A DNA stretch of 64,000 bases from positions 62,001 to 126,000 of the forward strand of contig QVRM01002270.1 of NCBI GenBank assembly GCA_003439945.1, given 5' to 3'. Within the stretch, counting starts at the first letter, position 1. Each line of letters begins with the position of its first letter. Positions 12,700-24,659 of this stretch are shown in pieces. The notes under the pieces are model-generated. The model was given only the letters and a program-made list of their open reading frames with translations, was not told the DNA's origin and made no database searches. The position numbers and the translations under genes are program-made. This DNA comes from Dermanyssus gallinae. Its lineage: Eukaryota > Arthropoda > Arachnida > Mesostigmata > Dermanyssidae.

Positions 12700-14110
12700 T
12701 TTAATTTGAACAAACAAGAACACCTCTTGGCAGAGGTTTCCAAGCACGCCCCGGCCCTCTATCCAATGATGCACCAGACATATAGCAGGCCGACTTCCCT
12801 GATGTTCGGTGAGGTTGTCAGCAGGGATACGTAACGGCTCCTCTTGCGTTTAGCCTGCTTTTGCATCAGTACGACGATCTTTCGATTTTACTTAGAGACA
12901 TCAAGGATCTCAGAGCGTTCGAGCAATGGAGCGGGCTGCAGCTTAATCTAAATGCGAGCTATTCCTACAGGGTTTCAAGGACGAAGAGAGGCAGAAGGTG
13001 ATCGCTGAATTTAACAGCAACCTCCCGGGCATCCTTGTAAAGGATCGGTGTGAACTGAACCTGCTGGGTACGGCGGTGTTCTCCGAAATGATCAGCCCGG
13101 TACTGGCCGAGAGAGGAGAACAACTCTCCCGACTTTCTGCTTCGGCACGCAATGGGAGTACAAAAGGTTCTGTATGTACTACAGTACTCTTTCTGCAGTC
13201 AGAAACTTTGGGCCTCGACGACCAGGTGAGGAGAGCCTTGGAGAACATCCTGGACTTGACGCTCGATGATAAGGCATGGACGCAGGCAAGTCTATCGGTC
13301 TAGCTGGGTGGACTGCCGGCGGATTCATCAGCCACCAACAAGACGCCGTTCGGATCTGGGACGCGCGTCCGTCTAGTCGTCCTTCTGAGGAACAGGTCAC
13401 TAGGCAAAAAGGGTGGGACCACATCGCCACTCAGGCTACCCACTTAACTCTTCTGTCGGCCTGCGAGTTAGATGTAGACGGCATTAGACTGAAAGCGGTT
13501 TCATCCGACGCCGCCGGAGCGTGGCTTGACGTGTTTTCGTCCGAGCTAGTCGGCTGTAAGCTGGCCGATAACCAGTTCCGTGCCGCCAGTGGCCTCAGAC
13601 TTCGCATTGCCATGTTTTAGAGAGAGGAATGCGCGTGTGGTGGAACGGTGGATGAACGCGGCCGGCACCGGCTTAGTTGCACCAAGCTGGCCGGGCTTAC
13701 GCAGGGCGGCCACGATGCCATCAATGACAATGACATCCTCGGGCGCGCTTTCAGACACGCCGGCTACTGCGTCACGCTGGACCCTGCTGGACTGCAGAGG
13801 GACGACAAGCGTCGACCGGATGGCCTTACCAGCCGAGACTGGGACCGTAATCGGCCGCTGGCGTGGGACGTCACTGACTCCGACACGTACGCCCTCGGCT
13901 ATCGTGCACTAGCCAACGCGGGCGTCGGTCACATTATCCACCAACGGGAGGTGCACAAACGGCGCCTATACGCGCATCTCCTTGAGGACCACGTTGTAAT
14001 GACGTTCGACCTCGAGTCATCTGGCGTTTCGGGCAAAGATGCACTCAAACTGACGAAAGAGCTTGGGGACGAAGCTCTTTCGAAAAAAAAGTTATTATTA
14101 TTATTATTAT
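12700..14110 (+). mobile_element. RLE-type non-LTR retrotransposon, family C copy 2
   Basis: Homologous to copy 1 but it starts slightly further upstream in RT (LAEVSKHAPALYPMMHQTYSR at about 12725, then QQGYVTAPLAFSLLLHQY). The RT active-site YLDD segment is deleted: HQY is followed directly by DDLSILLRDI, about 80 bp shorter than copy 1. The connector (13190-13300) and the RLE domain (13630-13900: CACGG...HRLSC, KRRPDG, LAWDVTDSDT) are readable, with a stop at 13618. The C-terminal segment ends with a poly-A run and (TTA)6 at 14092-14110. TTA arrays therefore flank the copy on both sides. Confidence 0.85.
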
Positions 14111-15057
14111 AAACATCAAAGAATTCATATATATGAAAATAAACAATGTATGCAATTGACAGTATTTTTTCTACATATATGGTAGTTGTAACTTTTAGAA
14201 AAATATGTCAAATGCATGACTACTCTTCCGCATTATTTGCAGTATGCTTTACTGGATATATACAATATGCGTACAATATACTTTACTCCACGAGCCATTT
14301 AAGTATCCATCATTTGATCTTTGTCGCTGAACAACTTGCGCTGTTACTCGAAGGTGGTGGCATGCAGAAATGGGTTTCTATATGTTTCTCTTGAATGTAC
14401 AGTAATGCAGATTTATGATAATTAATCTGTGAAACTGCTAGATATATGACCGGTTAGCGTAAGGCTTGGCCTAATTGCATTGCGTTTCTCAACATCTTTG
14501 ACGTTTGGTTATCCATCCATGGTGTCCTAAAAGCTACATCTTCTATTCTTCTACTGTCACATTTATTCAGCTATCTTGGCTTTTTTGTAGCACGTTTAAC
14601 ACAAATTGTAACCGATTTTTAAAGTCAGCGCTAAAACAAGTGTTTTCGCCGTGACAAATCAGCCACCAGTCCCTTGCGCCATAGCCATAGCACGTTTGGG
14701 AATCTTAATGACATATTGCAATGCTCTGCAAAGTTGAGATCATTTTGACGCAATGGTGCACCCTCACGTCAACTTTACGAATAAATCCCAGGTCAACAGT
14801 TGGCAGTCTGAGGGTGCGGCATCTCTATTGATGTAAGTAAATTTAATTGCTGATCATTAGAGACGGTTTAAATCCGCCTACCCGCCGTGCTATACGTCAC
14901 CAGTCCAAATGCTAGATAGATGTGTAAGTAGATAGAAAAAAACACTTCTTAACTGATGTGATTCACGTTTCTATGAGAAAATCTAAAATTTTGCACTCTC
15001 TTATTGCGGTCGTCGGTTTTCAGATTTTAGCGCCCCGCATGCGCGCAATTAAGCGCA
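14111..15057 (+). promoter_or_regulatory. Upstream region of the esterase-like gene
   Basis: About 950 bp of AT-rich sequence with no coding region lies between family C copy 2 and the ATG at 15058. A GC-rich patch with the palindrome-like gcatgcgcgc (about 15038-15047) lies just before the start codon and resembles an NRF1-type site. No TATA box is evident at a suitable distance. The promoter assignment rests on position only. Confidence 0.3.
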
Positions 15058-18000
15058 ATGCGACTCGATCCAGCACGACGGGCGGCTAGCCACGTGCTGG
15101 CCGTCACGCTTGTTCTTACCTTCTGGACAAGTTCAACGACAAACGCTCAACTCTCTCAGCAGTTTACGAGTCTTCAGCAGCGCGGTGTTCAAACGCCGCA
15201 TATCCTGTTTGTCGTTCCGGAAGCTCCACATCCCGCCGAAGGCGGTCCCGAGCGGGGTGACAGATCCGAAGAGGTTGCGTCGTCAGAGGAGCGCGACCCA
15301 CGAAGGGAACTGATCAGTGGACTACCGCAATTTATAGGCTTTACTGGCGCCGAACACGGTCACCCAAGACTACTTCATTTTGATCATCCTGACCAGCCAG
15401 AACCGCCACGTTTTTCTCATCCGCAAAATACGCCCGGACCTCTGCCCGATCAAGGACCGCCGTACATTCAAGAACTCCCCCCTGCAGGACCCCAATTTGT
15501 GCCGCAACGACCACCTCCGCACGCGACGCATCACGCACCACCAAGACAGATAGAGCATGAACCAACTACTATTCCGGGTTTTATAGCTCCTAGTAGTGGG
15601 TACGGCGAAGATGAATCCGGTTCTATCCAACCTGGACAAGATTTTGTTATTTTGCGCATATTTAATGATTCTAGTCAAGATGGAGAAATTCCATCGGCAC
15701 AGACCACGGAAGAGCCATTCAGAAATGCTGCAACAGTTTTAAACACAAATTCTAACCAGCCGGTAATACAGCCAGAGACGGCAAACGATTCAGTCTCTAC
15801 TAAGGCGATTGAAAATAATTTGCCATTAGTTCCCCCTGATGTGGAAACGCGCGAACCCCGCCTAGTTCTTCCGATTGCAGATATAACAGAATCAGCTGAC
15901 ATCTTTGGAGATACTTCGTCTGCAGATTCAGAGAACAACGGTACCCTATCAATAGGGGATTCTCCAGCATCCGAATCGGTATCTTTTGAATCCGCTGAAG
16001 ATCGCGGGCCCGAGGACGGTATTACAATGTACGACAAATCATCGGCAAGCCCAGCTAAGAACGAATCGCTTATGACATCTACGGTTTCGACAACTGCGAC
16101 TGATGATGCCACAAGTGTACCGCCAGCGACCACTACAACAGAGCCTTCATCAAGCACTGCTTCAAGAAGTTCTGACAGTCAGGCCGCTGCAGCCAAGCCC
16201 GAACAGGTCATCATCTTCATGTCTAATGGTCCGCTAGCTTCGTCGACTCCAGAGGTATTGAAGACCACAACGGAAAGTCACGAAAATCTCACGGAAACAT
16301 CCACTTCACTGCCAACCAGTGTTTTGCCGCACACTACACTACGACCGTTGAATCACTCCTTCATGGCAAGTTCTGCCAACGGCACCGTTTCCGGTAGCCC
16401 CTCTGAAGTGGAACCTGTGGTCATCATCTGGTCTGAGGATCCCTCTATTTTGACTGTTGCGTCCGAAGCGCCCACGGAAAGATTGGCCACAACGGCCAGC
16501 GCTAGCGATGACGTTGTAACGGAGAGCCTAAACGCAACGACAGTCAAAGATGTCGCAAATCCTGTGATTACGGACGTGGCGTCTTCTCCAGTATCAACAA
16601 CTGAATCAGCTTCCGTAGTTGTCACTCAAGGTTCATTAGCGAACGCTGAGGACTCGGACGGTGGCACTAAGACCTCATCGACAGTCGTTAATAGTGCGCT
16701 TGTCACGACCACGATAAAACCAGATACCTCAGCAAGCACTGTGAGCAGCGCATCCGAGTCGCCGGATCGCTCAGCAGGACAATCTGTGATTATTGCTAAT
16801 CAGGACACTACGGCAGCAGATGTTACGACAGCTGAGACAGAGCTTTTAACTAGGCTTGACACGGACGCAGATGCAGGCGGTGCTGCAGGGCCCAAAAACA
16901 GGCCAACGTTAGAGCATGACATGACCACGATTACAGCTTCTGGCAGTACAACGCCGACCTCGAATACAGCCATTACCACATCGACAAGCACGGTAATACC
17001 CACAACTACGGAGAACCCCACAACTGTAGCAGTATCAGAAGCTACAACTACTGAAAAGTCCACACTGACGACGATGACGACGACAACAACAATCACAACA
17101 CCACCAACAACAACAACAACAACAACAGCAGCGACAACAACCGCAAGTATTCCTACTACTGAGACGTCTGTGACCACTGAAGTGCCTACCACCTCAGCAA
17201 AGCCCGAACAATCGAGTACCGCCACAGTACAGATATCAACGCCGGAAGCCGAAGAAACCGCTTCCGTTTCAAGTTCCCCCTCTTCGTCCACTTCTCTTGA
17301 AGCTTCGCCCTCCAAAGGCGTGCTTAGTGCTGTAGAGACGTTGCCCACTACACGCTCGTATGGTCCTGTATTCAATCATGACTCGATCGGTCAAGGGAGC
17401 TCTACACTATTTGTTGTCAGCGTGCCTTCAACGTCGCCTTCTCCTGCATACGCTCCCACAGAACCTATTGTAGAGACTAGTTCACCTGAGGTAACGGCCA
17501 ATGAAATTAGCAACGATACAATGCCTGCGCCCCAGTCTAACGCGGCGCTAGTTACAACGGAACTTTCTAGTGCCACTCCGACGGCGTCAAAACCATCGCG
17601 GCCAAGCACAGCTCCAACGTCGCCACCAATCGAAGGTCCGCCAAAGTACTACGACCTACCGACGGATAGGGACAAGCCTTTAGTTTTTCCTACCCAAACG
17701 ATCCGTACTCGAAATGGTCAGATGAAGGGCACTGTTTACAAGACGTCGAGCGGTATTCGGGTCAACTCATTTCTCGGGATTCCGTACGCGCAGCCGCCAA
17801 TTAACGGAATGCGTTTTGAGCGGCCCATGGAGTTTCCGCCGTGGACGGGCGTGTTCGAGGCGAAAAAAATGCCCAAATCCTGCCCGCAGCCAACCATGCA
17901 GCTGAACGGTTTTGTCGGCGTCAACACCAGTGACACGAGCGAAGACTGCCTCTACTTGAACATTTGGAGTCCATTCTGCGACGGATCGAAGAAGTGCCGC

Positions 18001-19236
18001 TCGCGTCCCGTTGTCGTGTACATCCACGGCGGCGGTTTTGTGTACGGCGGAATTAACTGGCCGATATTCGACGGCGCCGAGCTAGCGTCCAAGGGCGAGG
18101 TCGTCGTCGTCACAGTCAACTACCGGCTTGGAGCTCTGGGCTTCTTGTACATCCCTTCGAACGGTGGCCGGCCGGAGCGCGCCAATATGGGTTTGTACGA
18201 CCAGCATCTGGCGCTTCGTTGGGTGAAGTCGAACATCAAGGCGTTCGGCGGCGACCACAACAAAATCACTGTGATGGGTCAGGACGCTGGCGCCGCGTCC
18301 GTCGGCTATCACATACTGACGCCGAGAAGTACGGGTCTCTTTAAGCGTGCCATCATGCAGTCGGGAAGTCCGTTCAGTTTCGTTCTCCGCAACACCAAGG
18401 ATCAGGGCGAAACGCTGTTCCGCTCGCTGGCCAGCTACACGGACTGTACAGCCGTGCACGGAAACTCCACGTTGCGTTACGACGACGTACTCAGTTGCAT
18501 GAAGAAGCTGCCCTTCGAGACGATCATTTCCGCTTCAGAGAAGTTCAATGGCAGAGGCGCCAACTCGTTCTTCCCGATTCTTGGCGAAGAATTTATCCCG
18601 ATGAACCCCAAAGATTCGCTGCTCCTGAAGCGGTTCAGCAATGTCGACCTGCTTGTTAGCACGGCTAAGTCGGAAGGCGCATTTTTCCTACATCACTTCC
18701 TGTCACCGTTCACGAACGTTGCCGATCCAAATAGTATTAATCCTGGCGAGATCATCTTTTACCTGCGCGTATTCCTAAGGTTAGTATAGCACATATTTGC
18801 TTAATTATTGATTTAGTTATCTATTTATTTATTATCAATGCATCTTAATTCGTAAACAATAGCGATGCATCTAAAATCGTTCGTTGCCAGATACCGCATT
18901 ATCCGGCGAATGTGCAACTCTGTAGCCAAAAACCAAGTTAAAGTGTTTTTTTTTTTAGCTTATTGACGCGATCTAACCACTGTTTATTGTCAGTGTTATA
19001 GAGAAAGGGTAATTGTGAGAGGACATTTAAGTTGCCGTAGATTCGATGTAGGCTCTAAGGATACCACAAGACTCAGTCTATAACGTATAATGTACTATTT
19101 TGCTATGTCTATAAATAATTATAAAGCGTATATATACTCGTAAAGGCATTTACCTTTTGTTTTTCTGCAAGACAAATATAAATCAAATATTTCTACATAT
19201 ATAGTATATATAATTATCTGTTGAATGGTTAGATAC

Positions 19237-19271
<35 letters not shown>

Positions 19272-19304
19272 GTATATATAATTATCCGTTGAATGGTTAG
19301 ATAC

Positions 19305-19360
<56 letters not shown>

Positions 19361-19453
19361 ATATAACTTTTTATGTTAGCACTTTGGAGTGAACAATTGT
19401 CTCCGCGTGAACGTTTAGTCACGGGTTCTCTAACCCAGGATTAGCCTAGTTTG

Positions 19454-19522
<69 letters not shown>

Positions 19523-22211
19523 AAAATGAATTTGTACACTTTTAGCGCTCTGCTTGGCGGTAAGCCGACGGCATCTCTGAACGAGTTCACACAGAACACG
19601 GAACCGCAGACTTACGAGGAGAAGGTGGCGTTCTTGCAAAACATTTCCTCCGTAATTGGTGACTACCCGTTCGTCTGTGCGACGACCGAATTTGGCGTTG
19701 AATACGCCAATCTGCGACACAACGGTATGTACGCTGCGAACCTTTGGCTTACGAACTACGCTAACCTGCCTGAATTATGTCAGGCGGTGTTAACGGTGCG
19801 CCTCACCCATCGAGGCGGGGGCATAGGATGGGCGGCAGGAATACAATTATATGAAAAGAACTGCGACGCTGTGTGGATTTATTTGTTGGTGTTATAGAAA
19901 AAGCGAGATAAACACAGAGAGAGAGACACAGAGAGAGAAAAGAGAAAGCGAGAGAGATAGATAGATAGAGAAAGAGAGAGAGAGAGAGAGGCACTGTGAG
20001 GAAGCAACGGTAACTTTATCGTCTTCAGTGTCGAAAAACGACAACAAGAACGGTCGCGTCATTTAACCTTCACGCCGCTCTATCGAATGAACTGTTTCTG
20101 ACTGACTGGCTGACACGCCGAAACGTAGAGAGATCATTGAATATGGATATGTACGTGTGTGTATGTGTATGTGTAAATATATATGCTGCATGTATGTCTC
20201 GCCAGAAAACTGTCGGTAGCGCTATGAGCCATCGTTACTGCAGTGATAATAAACATCTTCTTATAGAGGCGGACGTATTACTATTATTGTGTAAGAGTTG
20301 TCCCTGCTGATGCTCAGATCGCCCTATCTAACGAAAGATCTTACCTGAAACAGAGTTAAATGTAATTTCATACTGGTACCACCAACGATCCCTTGAGGGG
20401 CCGCAAGAAGCGAGAAGGTGTAATTTGCCTCACAGTGGTTAAGATTGGGTGACACACTTTAACGCACATATATATAAAAAAAAAAAAATATATAGATATA
20501 TATATATATATATATCCGTTCAAGAAATAAAGCCTCGGTAAAGCGCATATATATATAGTGTGTTTGAGGTCAAGTGCAAAACGCATCAGTAAACGGTTAT
20601 AATAAGCCGTAGAATTCTTCTCCTAATAAGCTTTTCTTAGATGCACCGAAACTTGCCTTACTGTGTCGTGTTAGCCTGTAGAGTGTCCTGTACTGTGCAG
20701 TGTACGGAAAACAGTCCTTTAGAAGCCGGAGTAAAGTTCACAAATGGCAGTGTCGTACAGAGCCGTTGTAGTTTGTTTTGCACACAACTTGCAAGGACCG
20801 AAAGGGTGAGAACTACATTCTCCTGGAGATGCGCTATTGAGCTGCGCCACTTACGTTCAGGCCAGGCGACCTAATTGATTTAAATGCTGAATATACTGAG
20901 TAAAAGCGACTTCAATGAGTGCTTATGCTTGCCCTGCTCATTGCAGACATATTTAGCAGTTAAGACTCGATTAGCTATGATGTGGCCATGAGGAGGAACA
21001 GAAGCAAACTGACACTCTATGACGACACAGCGTGACTGCAGCACGCTGCGGCCATGCGGCGTTCTGCCGAGAACTCTATCGCCGTCGGTCGGCGCATATG
21101 ATCTTTGCTCCTGCTCTTACATCTATATATAATACTGTACGCGGCAGTTGTGCGTAACCTAAACCACTTTGATTTTGGTCAGCTGTGGAGTCACCAAACT
21201 TTTCTGGTTCTGCTGTCTCGCGTGCAGTGTATCACATGCAGTTCGACCACCGACCGTGGTTCTTACTGCACCCCTCGTGGTTTTCGGCGACCCACTTCGA
21301 CGACGTGATGTTCTGGCTAGGCGCAGTCTACAAGCTGAAGGAACGCTCGAGAAGAGATGAACGGGTCGCTGATGAACTCGTTGCGATTCTGACGAGTTTC
21401 GCCCATAAGGGGTAAGCGAATAATGATGATAATAATAATAATAATAATAATAATACTAAGACTAATAATAATAATATAATGGTGGTGATGATGATGATGA
21501 AGTTATTACTATGTTTATTTTTCATTAATGTTGTTTCTTATTATTATCATTACATGCATCGTCATGTCATTAGTGCAATAATATAACGAATACAAACTCA
21601 ACGGTACTCGTCAACGGTATTGTTATATAATAATATTATATTGTTATATGTTACTGGCCGGCACTAAATTGCACAAGGCAGGAATTTGATGTTACAAAGC
21701 GAACAAATGACAAGTTGGTCCAAAAAGTCTATCTTAATCGTATCTAAATTGTGATCGTCAGCAGTGTAAGTGTACGTAGTCACTTGTTATCTTGAAGAAA
21801 AATGTGTTTTCAACTTAGTCGAGCAATTCCCCGAAACGCATACTCGATTTATGACCAGGTCCTGACCATTTGACTAGGTCAATGGCGTACAGCAATATAT
21901 ATATTGACGGGGATTAAATAGAGGCCGGTGCATTGCCTTGGCATCACAGCCCACTAACTGCGGTTGTTTCGTTTTGAAGGAATTCTCGAGGAGATGTCCC
22001 AATCGATAGGATACGAGAACAATTGCTACGCCAGGGCAGCGTAATATTAAAAAAAGCATTTTGACTGAGCGCTGCAAAATGTATTGATCTGCGAGCAATG
22101 GCAAATGCACGATTTATAATATGAAAGTCACTTCTACCTTATCGTCTCGCCGGCTCAAAAAATGCTCATTATTATTTGTAGTTATGATATTTGTACATAT
22201 TAATAATAAAA

Positions 22212-22304
<93 letters not shown>

Positions 22305-22553
22305 TTATGATTGTCACTGCTAGAAATCTAACATCATTCTCTATTTTGCCTGCTTACTGACGTCACCGTTATTGGGCTATGAATGTCACATCTGGTTACT
22401 AATTACAGCACCCCTCAGACTCTTGGCAAGTTGACCTGGCCGCGAATAAATCAGGGCGGTTACTTCATGAGCATTGCCTCCGAGTTCACCGAGCTTCAGC
22501 GCACTCCACCGGCTGACTGTAGCTACTGGACGAAGCACTACCCCCAATACTAG
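15058..22553 (+). CDS. Secreted mucin-like, catalytically dead carboxylesterase-like protein
   Basis: Four exons join in phase: 15058-18779, 19546-19724, 21228-21411 and 22409-22553, giving 1,409 residues. Residues 1-30 form a signal peptide. Residues about 30-865 are low-complexity, rich in Ser/Thr/Pro with poly-Thr near residues 675-700, as in mucin-type stalks that carry O-glycans. From about residue 870 there is an alpha/beta-hydrolase of the cholinesterase/neuroligin type: FLGIPYAQPP, EDCLYLN, YIHGGGF, VNYRLG. The nucleophile position reads GQDAGAAS (Asp1076 instead of Ser), so esterase activity is not expected. The Glu (KSEGAFF) and His (THFDD) positions are kept. The C-terminus (YWTKHYPQY) has no membrane segment, so the protein is probably secreted. 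The family includes glutactin-, gliotactin- and neuroligin-like adhesion molecules; I cannot say which is the orthologue. Confidence 0.85.
19200..19356. repeat. Tandem duplicate around (TA)n in intron 1
   Basis: A block containing taattatcYgttgaatgg plus ttagatacaact followed by (TA)n occurs twice (about 19200-19268 and 19269-19356), with one base difference in the unique part. Confidence 0.85.
19455..19516. repeat. (TA)n microsatellite in intron 1
   Basis: A TA array of about 60 bp ends roughly 30 bp before the exon 2 acceptor. Confidence 0.95.
19546..19724 (+). CDS. Exon 2 of the esterase-like gene
   Basis: The acceptor is acttttag|c and the donor is aacg|gtatgt. The exon completes a split Ser codon and continues the domain with ALLGGKPTASLNEF through EYANLRHN. 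It ends in phase 1. A (TA)n array in the preceding intron ends about 30 bp upstream. Confidence 0.85.
19910..19991. repeat. (GA)n-rich purine tract in intron 2
   Basis: Imperfect GA/GATA repeats over about 80 bp, purine-only on the plus strand for long stretches. Confidence 0.9.
21228..21411 (+). CDS. Exon 3 of the esterase-like gene
   Basis: The acceptor is cgtgcag|tg and the donor is aaggg|gtaagc. It encodes VYHMQFDHRPW...THFDDVMFWLG, the segment that in cholinesterases carries the catalytic His; that His is present. The exon ends in phase 2. Confidence 0.85.
22213..22304. repeat. (TA)n microsatellite in intron 3
   Basis: A near-perfect TA array of about 90 bp, roughly 105 bp before the exon 4 acceptor. 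Confidence 0.96.
22409..22553 (+). CDS. Exon 4 (terminal) of the esterase-like gene
   Basis: The acceptor is aattacag|c. The reading frame (TPQTLGKLTWPRINQGGYF ... CSYWTKHYPQY, stop TAG at 22551) matches the usual C-terminal part of the esterase fold. It was found only by following the phase from exon 3, because it is too short to stand out alone. Confidence 0.8.
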
Positions 22554-22989
22554 CTGCAGAAACGATGAAGCATCACGTACAACAATATGTATTTCATTCG
22601 CCTGTTCTATGTGAGCGTCGACAGTGGTTTGCCTAACATAGGCGAGTGGCTATTCAGCGTTGCATAAATTATGAACACTGCACGATTGCGTCAGGTACCA
22701 TCACCAGATGGTACCTGTAGTATCCACTTGCCAAGCCATATAGAAACAAATGATGTGCTGCAGGTTATAGTTGTTTGTTATTGTTGTTTTATTTCTTTTC
22801 TTTAACATATTTATTGTACTCAGTGCCAGAAAATAGATGATCGTGTACATAATGTTACCATATATATATATATATATATATATACGTATTCAGTTTAGAG
22901 TGCGAACCTTGTAGTATTTAAAATAAGTTTTCGTGAGTACAAGTCTAGTTATGGCAGTGGTAACGGCGCCATAGAATCGAGTGTAATGA

Positions 22990-22995
22990 AATAAA
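22990..22995 (+). promoter_or_regulatory. Candidate poly(A) signal of the esterase-like gene
   Basis: AATAAA lies 437 bp after the stop codon, in the expected strand. Assignment is by position only. Confidence 0.4.
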
Positions 22996-22999
22996 CTAT

Positions 23000-24620
23000 T
23001 TATACATTACAAGAATTCTCATAGAGAGTTGTCCTTGATTTGCATTGGCGGGACGCGCAACGGGACGAGCTCCGTGAATTAGGTAACTAATGTAACAATA
23101 GCAATTAAAATATAATCTTGCCGGTCTAAATTTAATTAGCCCGCATCATCGAACCTTTAAAAAGTACCCTTCTCCCTGCCACCTTCCATAACTCATAATA
23201 AACGTTCTTATGTTTGGAATAGCTGGACTATATAGGGGACGGGTCCGTTGCGTATCTACCGATTATGAGTCATATTGGAATCAGACTTGCGGCTCAAGAC
23301 AATCAGCAGAGTTCGTAGCAGTATAAAAACTTTTGTAGCCTGCACCTGTTTACTACCAAGTCGAAATCTTGCTGACCTGTGTAATCAAGTTATCTTTGCT
23401 ACCGTCAACGTTAGACAAATCCTTATGAGAAGGGATAGTGATATTGTCAGCATAGGATATCGCCCTACCGAAGTTGTCCTGTCTAATTTTCATTAATATA
23501 CATTTTAGTCAGAATAAAAACATTTAAAAAATCAAAGGCCATAATATATCTGAGATATTTCCACTAGGTTGGATTTGTGCTGGAGGTTCGGCACCCCAGA
23601 TTAGACAGCATTCGGAAAATTAATGATTGGGTTAAGGGCCGTCACAGCATGAGGAAAATACCCAAAGTTAATTACCGATGAAGAATGCGGTCTTCATAAC
23701 CGGGATTCTCAAACTGCAGGATGCCTACGCGCGTGAGTATTCCATAAGCTTCACTGGCTCAGAACAATAAACACGAGTGTGAGCAAGGTGATTTAATTTC
23801 TTAGATGGCAAGCGAGGATTCAATTTATCGGTCATCGGCTCAGGGTTTGTTAGGTTGAGGCCAGGACCTGAGAAATCTCAGAAGCATCACTTGTAAAGTT
23901 CCATAATAATCTAATCATTTAATGAACTTCAAAACGATTTCTACCGAAGTAGCCAAACGGGGTTACAATAGCAGGTATAGTGAAATAAACATTTGGGGTG
24001 ACGTTCCCAGGGTGACGGGTTCCGCTTGAAGACTTGCTTGAACGAATACTGAAGTAGTAATCGAGATAATGGGCAAGATTTATATTGTATGCATATTATA
24101 TTGCTATTTTTGAGAAAAAGCTTAAACAAGGTTAGGTACGCAATGATATAATTGTGCAGCATTATGAACGAGCTGTGATTAATCATCAATTATGGTAGAA
24201 AACTAAGGGCCGCGGCGGCAATAGCAAACCCCCCGATGTTATTAGGCTTAGGGTGGAACCAATAGCTACTGATGGGGAATACCTCGTATAGCTAAAATTG
24301 GGGATTAGGCACAAGGAATTACTATTACTGCTATAGACAGGGTCAGGTATTTTTTCTTTGTAAAGGGTTTTGGGACTATTTTTTTTTTCTTTCTTTTTTA
24401 CGGGTGCACAGTATTTATACTGTGTCACCATGCCACCGCATTTTGCGGCATTGCACTAAGTGCATTCATTAATGCTGTCTCGAGCGAAGCCACACCGGAT
24501 TTGCAAACAGCAGTCACGTGTCGTTTTGGGACTATCAAATACTTGGAAAAACAGGATGGTTAGTGTCTTGGAGGCGAATCTTTTATTGACAGAGCAGCTT
24601 CGGGCGCGGTGGGGCTTATT
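23000..24620. other. Intergenic stretch, no gene seen
   Basis: No supported coding or RNA feature. There is a pyrimidine run at about 24373-24400. Confidence 0.5.
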
Positions 24621-24621
24621 G

Positions 24622-24654
<33 letters not shown>

Positions 24655-24659
<5 letters not shown>

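Noticed and set aside
16800..17375. 191-codon Val-rich minus-strand frame
   Set aside because: It is the complement of the Thr-rich mucin coding region in exon 1 of the esterase-like gene.
20641..20874. 77-codon Cys-containing frame in intron 2 of the esterase-like gene
   Set aside because: No signal peptide, domain or splice support; composition is like the surrounding intron.
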